A model generated the notes under the pieces. That model had not been told where the DNA came from. It saw nothing but the letters and a program-made list of their open reading frames with translations, and did not search any database. The translations under genes and the position numbers were made by a program. A DNA stretch of 62,000 nucleotides from Phoronis australis (lineage: Eukaryota; Phoronida; Phoronidae): assembly GCA_002633005.1 (NCBI GenBank), contig NMRA01000285.1, forward strand, positions 348,427 through 410,426, in the 5' to 3' direction. Below are positions 48,201 to 58,300 of the stretch, piece by piece; positions within the stretch are counted from its first letter, which is position 1; every line of letters begins with the position of its first letter.

Positions 48201-51200
48201 CACCACAATTGTACCTGATTCCGGCGCCGCGCTCTCTTTGATCCTGGTACAAGCCGCTCAGAAGGACGAGCGGTGAAAATTCCCGCACATCTTTAGGAAT
48301 GTGTGACTTCCTGGTAACTCTTTTATTTACAGTATGAAGATGCCCGGTCAAATAGTTTATTGCATCTTTGTTTAAGTTTCATATAAGCATTGCTTTGGGT
48401 GAGAATAATTCATTTTGAAACATTGCGCACAACAATAAACCTCAACCGTGGCAACTCACAATCCCGAATTAGACGAGTGCTCATCCGACGAAGACTTCAC
48501 AGATCGATCGTTGGGTTTCACAAGCTTTCAGTTCGAACCAGAATTCACTGATCAAGAAATACAAGAGGCGCTGTGAACGTGCACAAACAACGGAACACAT
48601 GGATAGTACCGAAAACCGTTTGAATGATTTGTCATGGTGTCAGTGTGCTAACTGCACCATAATGGAAACAACTGACGCTTGCGTTTGCTGCCATGAAATT
48701 CCGCAAGTGAAACGCCTTCTTGGAGAAGCGCAGATGTGTCTCAGGGACCATCCTGATTTTGCACCACATCTAAACAGAAGTCTGCTTACAACGTTTTTGG
48801 ACTGGGAAAAAAAACTGGCAAAAACATCCTACACCCAGAGATCCAAACAGAAGCCTGACGAACGAGTAAGTCATCAAACAGGTTATAAAAAACTTTATGT
48901 TCTCATGCCTTAAATCAATTGTAATTGTTTATGTTTCCATAGCCAGCTACAATTCTCCATAATCAAAAACTGAGCAACAACCGATTCGCATTGTTTTGTC
49001 TTCTGCCTACCGAACCCAAACACACTAGGCACAACTGACTTCATACTCAGTCTCTTTTTCTGCCCTGGCATGAGCTGTTTGGTAAGACGGCATTCGATTG
49101 TCAGTGAAATCACTGTAGACGAAATGCCGGCCACAGACACAGAGAAGATTCACAGCCTCATACTTAATTGGTATTACGGCATACTTTTCATTCTTCACTA
49201 CCGGAACCACTTCCGAAGCATTGTGCGCTCTCGAGGAAATCGAAAAGCGATATACCTGCTTTCCTCCTAGCTTCATGGTTCGCACAAGCAAACGATACAC
49301 CAGTCCATAGTGGCACTCACTCTGCAGAAGGACCACTGATGTCGCTGAGTCGTTTCTCACCTTCCTAACAGGTTAACGCGACACCTCTTGGCAACGAGAG
49401 ATCGACCGTATACCAGGTGATGTGGATATAGACTGATTAAGATGGTAAAAAAGACTAATTAAATCAGGTGGCATTCTCCTTTAAGTTTTCCAAATAGCAT
49501 ACTTAAGATTTTTAAGTTCCTGTGGAGTCGGTATTTACCGTAGTCCAAATCTGGGCTAGATCACACCCTGCAACAAGCAAAAAATCTGGACGAACACACA
49601 TGTTGTTGTCACGTGACGTTTGTGGGCACCAGAGTTGGTGGCAGGCCTACATGCTAACATATATGTGGGCCCTAACGCGTGCTTCTTGGCCACGTGCTCA
49701 TTAACACTGGTCAAGTTTCGATTCGCGGTTTTTACATGTACAAAAGTAATCTGCATTCCTGTTGAGGGAGAAGAATTGTACGGTAAAGATATAATACAAT
49801 CCCATTGACAAGTACGCAGCGTCTGTTCTGAAACGCCTGACCATAGTGGGACACGTTCCTCGCAAGATCAGCAGAACTTTTGCGTTCTTTTTGAAGTGTA
49901 CAGCCACAGCTAAATACCGACATAGTGGCAAGGCTAGTGGTCTAGAAATTCCGCGCACAATGATTTTTCAGGACTGTCGGATACTATTGATAAATTGAAG
50001 ACATTACTATAGAATTTTAGAACGTTAGGTAAGGCATTTTTCGCATAATATGTACACGCTCATGGACTGGACTCTTATTTTAGGGATTTAGGGAAGTCTA
50101 GCAAGTCAACTTCTACTTGCCCAGCACCATTTTTACTCGCATTGGCGACTGGGCGAGTGGCTAAGTATATCCCTGGACATGTGATCTTGCTTTTCTTACA
50201 AGAGGCTATGGAACCCAGCCCAGATTTCTCATTCAGAGGATGTACTAAGCTGTTCCATATAAACACAGTCAAAATACAACAGTAGAGGGATATAGCGAAA
50301 AACCACCTTAAAATGACTGCTAAAAGTGTCGAACCAAGTACCTCCAACTTCGAAGCCAGGTGTCTTAAACAACTGACCAAAAAGCAATTGACTATAGACC
50401 AGTGATTAACAGAGGAATTCGTAATAATATCTTTATATGCATGCATGTATGTATATATAGCCAGAGTGCTACTTGTGGGTCATTTTTGTTCTAGATAATT
50501 TACTAAATACCGGAAGAACTTATCTCACAATCAGTAAATGCTGTTCTTGGTTTATCTTTGCACCAAAGTTTTAGAGCAGCTAGTTGAAACCTGAATCCTC
50601 AAAAGAAATTTGGTAGGTTCTGCTTGACCTAGAGTTAAGTGACTTTCTAAAACCGCTCTGAGGTAGAGTTAAATGACCAAGATAAATCATGAGCCTTACG
50701 TGCTGAGCCAGGGAGTGCAGGCCCTGGTCATTCATGACCTTTGATATTGAAGTGCACAGACCCGAAGCTCAAAGGATTTTCCCTAACCATAAGGCTTATA
50801 GTTGCCAATGCGAAAGTTAAATCGGTGCTCTCTACCATGCTCCTGTACCTTAGAACCATACTCAATTTAAAACAAGAGAAAGTATATGTTGAAAAAATAT
50901 CCAACAAAATTCCAGGACTGACCTGCCATACGAATGAGGCAAAGACGATGATGCAAACAACAAAAATCTAAGCACAACTCCATTCATTCGTGCAGTTCAA
51001 ACTTTTTGATTGACAAACTTCCTGTCAAAAAACTTGTACAAGACATTGTATGCTCCAGTCAAATGATGAAGAGCACAAGTAAAATGCTTGTCTAATGTTG
51101 GTTATACATGTATTTGATAACCAATTATGCATGAAAAATAAAAGAGCCTCGAAATACTTCCGAATTCCATTATTGGGTGATCCAAGTTTGCTACTTTGGC

Positions 51201-52174
51201 ACTCACTACCTGCCCTAGATATGCCAAAATGTCACTTGTAGAGCACCTGTCACTTTGGCTGGAGATGTGAACAACTCTGAGATTTGGCTCCTAAAATACG
51301 AGTTCTGAAGAATAAAATTGTTGCGTAGCATGAAAGGCTGTAGACAATGACCATCGTCTCTATCCAGAATATTCTGGATAGAGACGATGGTCATTGTCTA
51401 GAAAGTAAAGGCTGTAGACTATAAGTCCTAGTAAAATTAAATTTAAAGTCATTTTCAACAAATCGGACATTCTTAAATGTGCTATTGAAGATGGTGAGAA
51501 AATGTTGTCCCAGACGACCAACGCTACGATGGACTATGAATGTGAGCAAAATGGTCGGAAATACAAAATTTACCTACAAATAGGCCTAACTTGCACAAGG
51601 CAAGGCCAGCCTCCCGTTCAGTAATGCTAGGACCTCACTAAAAAGCAAGACTTCGTGAGATTACATGAGATATGGCCGTGTATTTTAAATGAGAACACGT
51701 GACTTTGGCTAGATTTTAGCTAGGTCCTAGCCGCTAGGACCTAGCGTAGTTCCTAGCCTTACTGAATCATTCAGTGAATGCACGCCAGCCTCCCGTTTAG
51801 TAACGCTAGGACCTCACTGAAAAGCAAGACTTCGCAAGATTATGTGAGATATTGCCGTGCATTTTAAATGAGAACACGTGACTTTGACTAGGTTTTAGCT
51901 AGGTCCTAGCGTAGGTCCTAGCGTAGGTCCTAGCGTCTACTGAACGCACGCCAGGCTTTACTGACAAGGCCAGGGAAAACAAAAAAACTTCTCACCCAAC
52001 AAGCGCGAAGACCGCCACGGTGACTAAGAAGTAATTCGTCTGGTAGTACAGCAAGTTGTTGATTACTCTGTTTGACCATCTCTGCAAATTTTTGAAATCT
52101 GGAGGTTCGAATCGAGCAGAATCGAGAATAAATTCATTAATCGACCGAAACGGAGCAAAACTCAATTCAGCCAT
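42204..52174 (-). CDS. ARL6IP5: PRAF family protein, ARL6IP5 (JWA/GTRAP3-18) orthologue, 3 exons, complete
   Basis: Small ER/Golgi membrane protein of the PRA1/PRAF family, which in mammals binds ARL6, affects glutamate transporter traffic and shapes ER membrane. Minus-strand exons are 51996-52174, 44357-44574 and 42204-42343. The GT-AG junctions keep phase, giving 537 nt and 178 aa (human 188). Conserved features are FEPPDFKNLQRWSNRVINNL (22-41), LLYYQTNYF (41-49), then the hydrophobic PRA1 segments of exon 2 with FGIALP near its end. IHSSLRLRNLRNK comes near the start of exon 3 and GLKRTPMGMILEGLGQ near the C-terminus. The start ATG heads the conserved N-terminus. Vertebrate PRAF2 is a close paralogue; the UBA3 neighbour supports ARL6IP5. 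The exon-2 donor is joined to a minisatellite, and intron 1 (7.4 kb) is filled with transposons. Confidence 0.93.
42820..42889 (-). repeat. tRNA-like SINE head closed by a perfect 13-bp stem
   Basis: GTGTGGCCCAGTG at 42820-42832 and its exact inverse at 42877-42889 bracket, on the minus strand, an A-box-like GTGGCCCAGTGAGAT and a B-box-like GAGTTCGAGTCCC. The layout is that of a tRNA-derived SINE head. It lies in ARL6IP5 intron 2. Confidence 0.6.
43719..44370. repeat. Minisatellite, 34 copies of 19 bp, built from the ARL6IP5 exon-2 splice donor
   Basis: Unit on the plus strand GACACTTACAAGACACTGG, at 19-bp spacing with few indels. On the minus (gene) strand the unit reads CCAGTGTCTTGTAAGTGTC. 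The last unit (44352-44370) is the true exon/intron boundary of ARL6IP5 exon 2 (AATGTCTT|GTAAGT). About 20 of the 34 units keep a full GTAAGT; others have GTATGT, GTAAGA or GTAAGC. It is an intronic array with no coding role, although it leaves a long open frame on the plus strand. Confidence 0.92.
44575..45962 (-). other. ARL6IP5 intron 1, proximal part, no gene seen
   Basis: Intronic DNA between exon 2 and the nested transposon. A short stretch near 44970 (CTCATAACATTCCTTACTGT) resembles one near 19027, suggesting a dispersed repeat. No coding similarity. Confidence 0.4.
46330..49480. mobile_element. TTAA-type element related to 22384-23305, longer and left-truncated
   Basis: 46330-47117 matches, in reverse orientation, most of the 922-bp element at 22384-23305 (for example GTTCAGCAGTTCACAACACG). 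49430-49480 matches that element's terminal 50 bp, ending in GGTGGCATTCTCCT then TTAA (49481-49484). Between these two matches lies about 2.3 kb absent from the short copy, including the P2X7 C-terminal-like ORF. Either the short copy is an internal deletion of a longer element or something inserted here. The opposite terminal repeat is missing. Confidence 0.65.
48439..48865 (+). pseudogene. P2X7 C-terminal (P2RX7_C, 'ballast') domain ORF with a frameshift
   Basis: The open part from the ATG at 48599 encodes LSWCQCANCTIM, CVCCHEIPQVKR, CLRDHPDF and HLNRSLL in order. This is the cysteine-rich zinc-binding signature of the intracellular C-terminal domain of P2X7 receptors and of many stand-alone invertebrate proteins. 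It ends at a good donor (CGA|GTAAGT, 48865). Upstream, an acidic lead-in typical of the family (LDECSSDEDF, FEPEFTDQEIQ) lies in another frame, starts without an ATG after a TAA at 48436-48438, and runs into TGA at 48574. One extra base near 48565 would explain the break. I found no convincing next exon. It lies inside the TTAA element and antisense to ARL6IP5. Confidence 0.65.
50182..51340 (-). other. ARL6IP5 intron 1, middle part, no gene seen
   Basis: Unique-looking AT-rich intronic DNA; no protein or RNA gene recognised. Confidence 0.4.
51341..51400. repeat. 60-bp perfect palindrome
   Basis: Two 30-nt arms with no spacer pair without mismatch around the centre CAGAATATTCTG. It is bracketed by the short direct repeat AAAGGCTGTAGAC (about 51334 and 51408). 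It lies in ARL6IP5 intron 1, about 600 bp from the donor of exon 1. Confidence 0.92.
51605..51955. repeat. 179-bp tandem duplication next to ARL6IP5 exon 1
   Basis: Two copies starting GCCAGCCTCCCGTT at 51605 and 51784, each with GAACACGTGACTTTG and a 3' cluster of CTAGGTCCTAGCG-type short inverted repeats. Between copies there are a few base changes and different numbers of TAGGTCCTAGCG units. The second copy ends about 40 bp from the exon 1 donor. Confidence 0.85.
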
Positions 52175-52394
52175 TTTCAGGAAATGACCTATTTATCCAG
52201 GATAGCCGCTTCAACCTAAAGAAATCGAAAATTTGCAAAATTCACACAAGGGTTGCAATGACTTAGTTTAAATTAAACACACAATAACTTGTTCATCAAT
52301 TAAAACTCTTCATTTGTGAAACTTTCTCTCTTTAAAAATTTTCTTTATCACTGGCACTTTTTATTGATACAAGATTTTTTTTATAGAAATAAAC
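52175..52394. promoter_or_regulatory. Probable bidirectional promoter of ARL6IP5 and UBA3
   Basis: Only 220 bp separate the divergent start codons, so both 5' UTRs and both promoters must lie here unless upstream non-coding exons exist. The stretch is AT-rich, with no CpG-island character and no classic TATA box I would trust. The pairing matches the divergent UBA3-ARL6IP5 arrangement I recall in human. Confidence 0.65.
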
Positions 52395-55300
52395 ATGGCT
52401 GACGAGCCGTAAGTTGGGAAAGTAGAAGGGTTAGACTGCATTGAATTATGGTTCAGCCTACATTTTCTGTACATCGTTGAGTTGGAAAACATTTAGTGCG
52501 TTTAGACCAAGAGGAGATGCCCAGGGGTCCGATTCCTTGTCTTTGGCCGTCTTCGTGTTGCTGAAACGTTATTATGAAGTGTCCTTGGCCCAACTTGGGC
52601 TTGGCTTGGTCTGGCCTAAACAGAATTATACCTCACACTGACTAAAACATCAAAGTCACGTTGTTTTAAGTACCTTTTCCATATAGAGGGACACTGTCAA
52701 TGTCTTTTATTCTTTCCAGTTACAACTCAAATAAATACTCCTATAATCAAAAACTTTTTCTTCGAGCAGTCCGTTCAGTTGCCCAAATCGGCAACTGGGA
52801 ATACTGCGCGTGCTTCTGGTGGGGTAAGTAAAAATTTAGCACGGGCAGTGTAAAAATGGCCGTTAAATTATTATTCAAAACTTTTCACCATGTAAAAGTT
52901 TTACTGAAGGGCCTTAGTTTCATATAACAGAAACTTTCTGTGTGAAAGTGACTTGGACAAGACATGTTTAATTTTTAATTTAACACCTTATGACTGTTCC
53001 CTGCCTACTGGTGTATCTTCAGGATGATAGTGGATCATGGTTGGCCAGATAGATGGGACCACATTAAAAAAGTGGTGGAGAGAAATGGACCATTTGCGCC
53101 TCCTGATTTTGAACCAAGCAGAGAGGTAAAAGAAATGTTTCTAACATTGAGTTATTTGTTACCAGCCATTCCCACTTTGTTGTATTTATGTGCCCACAAA
53201 AATTTGTGGTCACATAGCCAGCATCTCGTCTGTGCGCTGTCTAGACCCTTTTGAGCAGCTAACTTCAGTGACGGATTTAGAGGGGGCCAAGGGGGCCATT
53301 GTCCCCACCTAAAATTCTCCCAGATTCCATTTGGCAGTTCAAGGACGTGAATGTCTGACGGGCAAAATCTTGGCAAATACTCTGCCCTGGCCTCCCCTAA
53401 CTCAAAATCCGTCCCTGAACTCATCTGTATTATTAACTGTGGTCAACAACACCGTCGGCTATGAAAAAAAAAAACACTGTTAGTTAAGAACATTGCTCTT
53501 CTTGTCTACCCATTGAGGTGGAAGCAGGACTGAATGGCTAGATTTGAAGATGTGTATTGTTTGACATGATACCCTATGAGAAAAAGCATTGTTTAGCCAA
53601 AACCCTTACTGTGCCAGAACTGAGTGTGCTCTGTGGTACAAGATGGGGACCTGTTCTTTACAAACATTAAGCACTTCACTTGAATACTTTAAGTTTTTAG
53701 TAGTGCTGGCATATTTAGCAGCTAGTTTTAAAAGTTGTTTTTCCTTTGATGGATGTTTTCTAACAACTTCATGCTTGTTCTGTGCTTGAGCAAAAATGAA
53801 CCAATATCTTGGTGTTGCCTTCATGGCAAGCAGTGTGACAATGCTAATACATCGCAAGTTTTTATTGTTTAACTTTATGCTTCTTTGTGAAAGCATAAAA
53901 TAGTAAAAAGCAGTACAGTAAATAAACATTTCAAAAAAAATGCCCTCTACGTAAAAATGACACGAAAATTCCCATCCAAATAGTAAAAAACGTCATCGAA
54001 ATTCCCCTTGTAAAAGGTACAGGCACCTTTCCCCTCAGTTGAATGGGGGCCCTGGTAAGGTGTCTAGTCAATGCATTTGTTGCTTTTGTTGTAGTAATAG
54101 TCAGAATAATTTATGTGATTTTCTTGGGAGTGATGTACAATCAATAGACGTCCCTAACTGATGACAGAACTACTTCAGGTTTGCAAAAAGTAGGACACTG
54201 TCCCTCCCACACTGCCCCTCCCACACAGCCAGAAAGAGATGGTGAAGTTTTGTTTGAATCGCTTCCACTGCTTTTCAAACTCTGTTGTGGCCACTGTTAA
54301 TCTTTTTCGTAAATTACGTGTTTCCCAACATGACTTTATCGATTTTGTTTGTTGTAATTTAATGATTAATCAATTCTTCAGATGCTGGAGTTTCTGTTAG
54401 ATGCCTGCCGTATACTTGTTATTGGTGCGGGTGGACTTGGCTGTGAGTTATTGAAAGATCTGGTACGTTCAACAGAATTTTCTCTTCTTGTGTATTGATT
54501 TATTTGCAGTAGGCCCTAAGTTGAATGTATTTCGAATGCTTCAGGGTTGCAGATTCCTCCTATATGTCTTACTTTGGAATATCTACATAGAAGCATTTGC
54601 TGAAATTATGACAAAATGTATTGCGTACTGTCGTGTCTTGGTTGCATTCTAGATTGTAACCAACTCAAGATTGTACGCAATACAGCACCACATGTTTTGT
54701 ATCTATCAAATATTCAAGACTGCAGTTTGTTAATTTAACTCAAGTACGGCACTTTTGGTGTTATTTCAAAACATTGTGTGGTTGGTTTATTCCGTCTATC
54801 ACAGCGCCACCTATGTGGAAGTGTGGCTCTGTGACATGATGAGGGACACACGGAATTTCATTTGTGAGGATCAGTGCACATGCCTTTGTTTGGGTGTTTT
54901 TTTGTATATGTATGGTGCTGGAACAAGACGGGAAAGCATAGTGAATCATTTTGTTGTTTTGTTTGATGCTTTGTAGTCTTGTATGAGTCAAATATCATGG
55001 TTTGTTTGGAGTACTTCGATTAAGCCTGTTCATGTGCTTTAAACAACTGCCAGCATTGAAGTCATTTTTCAATAAAAATGGAGCCATATGCTGATGCATT
55101 TCTCAACATCAACCAATGGGAATTCTTAAGCCTGATTTTCTAATCAATTGAAATGTTTGAATGCCACTTCATTCTGTTATCCAACGAAAAACAGGGTTAC
55201 GTGATCTCTCACAGTGTTACCTCTTGCATACTTAGGAATTTGATGTATAACCAACCACTTCCTTGTAATGAATGCTTGATCCCTGTAATTCATTTCAGAA

Positions 55301-58300
55301 ACGAATTAAATCTTGTTTTGGCAATGTGTTAACACATAAGAATGGTTTATTAAATGTACAGCTTGAGGATGCACTAAGATTGCTGTAAGCAACTTACTGA
55401 GTTGAATGAAATGGAAGACATCGTTTTTTTTTCTTTCCTTTCTAGTTCAACCATTGAAATTCCTATTTGCGTGGTCTCGCTGTCAGTTGTGTGTTGTAGT
55501 TGTGCAGTGAGTAAAACTCGCTGTATAGGACATTAAAATGTGCAACAAGGCATTGTTAACTATGTCAATTTTAATCAAAAACGCATATTTGAACTTTAAT
55601 TTTGGAATTGACGTAAATGAAAAACATTAAAATATTCTGTTATGTCTGACCTATATCTTTAAGATTTGTTTCATTTACAGGCACTGATGGGATTCCGACA
55701 GATCAGTGTGATAGACATGGACACTATAGATGTGTCCAACTTAAACAGACAGTTCTTATTCAGGTGAGTACATTTGTAGTGGCCACGATCAAGGTCTTAA
55801 TCTGTCAGTCTGCAGTTTTGCCAATCCAGTCTAAAACATAAGTTTCATTGCAGGTTTCATTTAAATTGCTATCAATGATATGTTGATGGAAGGACAATGT
55901 AGCTGATCGGTTTTACACAAACTTGTTCTTGAATTTTCCCAGTTTTACAATAATTTCTCCAAGTCTAGAGCACATATTTGCCCAACTCAGGATTTGAAAG
56001 TATCATTGACATGTTCTCTATCTATATTTTTATAGACTTTGATTTGTTGTTAATAAATGTTAGCATTTTTTATATCGGCGTCATTACTGTTAAATCATAT
56101 GCTCATTCATCAATTGCAGACCAAAAGATGTGGGCAGGCCTAAGGCTGAGGTCGCCGCTGCCTTCATCAACTCCAGAGTGCCAGGATGTAAAGTGTCACC
56201 GTATCCTTGCTTGTACTTCTTTCGTAATACTGTGCAGGGTTATGGGATGGGATAGTAGAGCCATTTAGTTGAGCAAGGAGACTGTTTAGGTTAACTTGGT
56301 TGTTAGCGTTCTAGGCATTGTTCATTTAGCACGCAATGTGTCTGAAAAGCTAAATTCCATTTTGCCAAATTTCTCCACAAGAAAGTTTGTATCATTTTAG
56401 TCTATAATCAACATGTGTTGTGGTGTGTGGCTGCAGTAAAACAAAAGTTGGTAAAGTTCCTGTTGTGTGCAACAAGGTAACCAGCCTTTGAAAAGTAAGA
56501 AATAATTATTTCAGCAATTATTTTGTGTGAAATAAGTGGAAAGTTACTATTACTGTAAGGGTGTCAGAGCATTTGGTGTGTTTATTTGGCTCAGTTTCAG
56601 GTTGGCATTCTTTAGTTATTCTGTTACAGACTTGGGAGCATATCAGTTCCTTAACTAGATCAAGACATTTTGCAAAAATTCAAGATTTTGATGATGCATT
56701 TTACAGACGTAAGTATTATCCTTTATTACACATATCAGTGCCATAACTCATGGTTTCAGTACTGAAAAACAATTGTTTTTCCGAATTTGTTATCTCGTTG
56801 AAAACTATGGTTATTTTAGTTTGAAAGCTTTTTTAGTGTTTTTTTTTTAAATTTGGCGAGTTAGTGTGCCTTAAAATTTTACACTATCTGTCATCCTATT
56901 TACCATGTGGAATTGCTTCTGTTACCAAATTTGGAGATTTCTTGTTTGGAGAACGTAACTTTGATTTGGTCCAATGGACCACCCAATGACTTTTTTGTTT
57001 TGATGTTTATTTTAATTTGTCACTGTTCAATGAAAAATTCTTGCAATGTTTCAGGGCCAAAAACAAAAAATGCATTTTTGGATTTAGTGTTTCATTGGAT
57101 AAACTTCTTGGAGCTCTCAGCTTTGACTATGAGCTATAAAACAACAAAATCTGTTTTGTTTTAAATTAGAAACTGTCGATTCCCAACAAGGGCTTTCATT
57201 CTTTTGTTAGAATTAACTGAATTGGAGTCTAGTGACTGTGTCAGTTAAATACTCTTAAAATAATTCCACTTACCATGTTTGCGTTCAACTCTATTGATTT
57301 ACAAACATAGTGTCTGACTGCAGCGGCTGAGGTTGTAGGCTAAAGTCTGTCTTGAGGCACAAAATTGTCGCCCATTATATCTTTTGAAATTTAGCCTAAT
57401 GTGAGTGGACTTCTGTAACATTATACCAATTATAGTGATGATGTATTAGATTACAGATTTACACACTCCTTAATTAGCGTGACAGTGTAGTTTTACTTTT
57501 TAAACATCAGTTGTTTTCAGAGTTTGTCATTTCTTATGCATTACTGATTCCAACGTTTATTGCTGTATTTCAGAATTCCACATAGTTGTTTGCGGTCTAG
57601 ACTCGATTGTTGCAAGAAGGTGGATTAATGGAATGCTTGTACGTTGGACCTCTATCTTACCTAGATTTAATCTACTTGTTTTTCAATCTTAAACTTCTCT
57701 AAATGGTGCCATAGCATTTAGAATGAAAAATGTAACGCACGATAATTGGAGTTAAGTTTAGAGAAGATCAAGAAACCATTGTGGGTGGGGATTGAAACAA
57801 CAGTCCAACTTAACAGACAACCTTTAGTACCAAAGATTTCATATCTTCAAAATGTTTTCTGAAGTACTATGTTTTGATCCATGAAACGTTACACTTTCAA
57901 AATCGTTGATGAGTAAATAAACTGCCTGATCATGTGTACATTAAACGTTATTTCTGGACATTTGAAGTTACTGGACCATGATTTTTTCCGAAAAAATAAT
58001 CACGTTTTTATTTATATCTCTTATAAGTTCCACAACTAAGATTTTTTGACTCTGAAAATGTGACCTTTAAAAATGAAGAGTTTAACGTGGCAACTTAGAT
58101 CTCGTGCTAAGATGCTTCAAAAGAAAATCTTGAGTATAATTAACAAAAATTATGCAAGTTGAGTAGGTAAAACTTTTCATTTAGTGCATTTGATCTCTTT
58201 AGAATTCAATGTTTTTTAAGGAAATCAAGGTCATTTGACTACATGTGAATCACACTGTTTTTTGGGGTTTGTGCGCCAAGCATGTATTTTCAAACTACAG

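Larger units (their letters stand above)
45963..50175. mobile_element. 4.2-kb hAT-like element with nested insertion
   Basis: Terminal inverted repeats CAGGGATATAC at 45963 and, inverted, ending at 50175. Subterminal CTCGCCCAG-type motifs occur on both ends. The 6-bp sequence GACATG directly flanks both ends (45957-45962 and 50176-50181), consistent with a target-site duplication, although hAT elements usually make 8 bp. It sits inside ARL6IP5 intron 1 and contains a TTAA-type element and a P2X7 C-terminal-like ORF. I could not identify its own transposase. Confidence 0.7.

Noticed and set aside
49025-49360. 111-codon minus-strand ORF as a transposase
   Set aside because: I could not see DDE residues, a THAP zinc finger or any other transposase motif; an overlapping plus-strand frame is also open.
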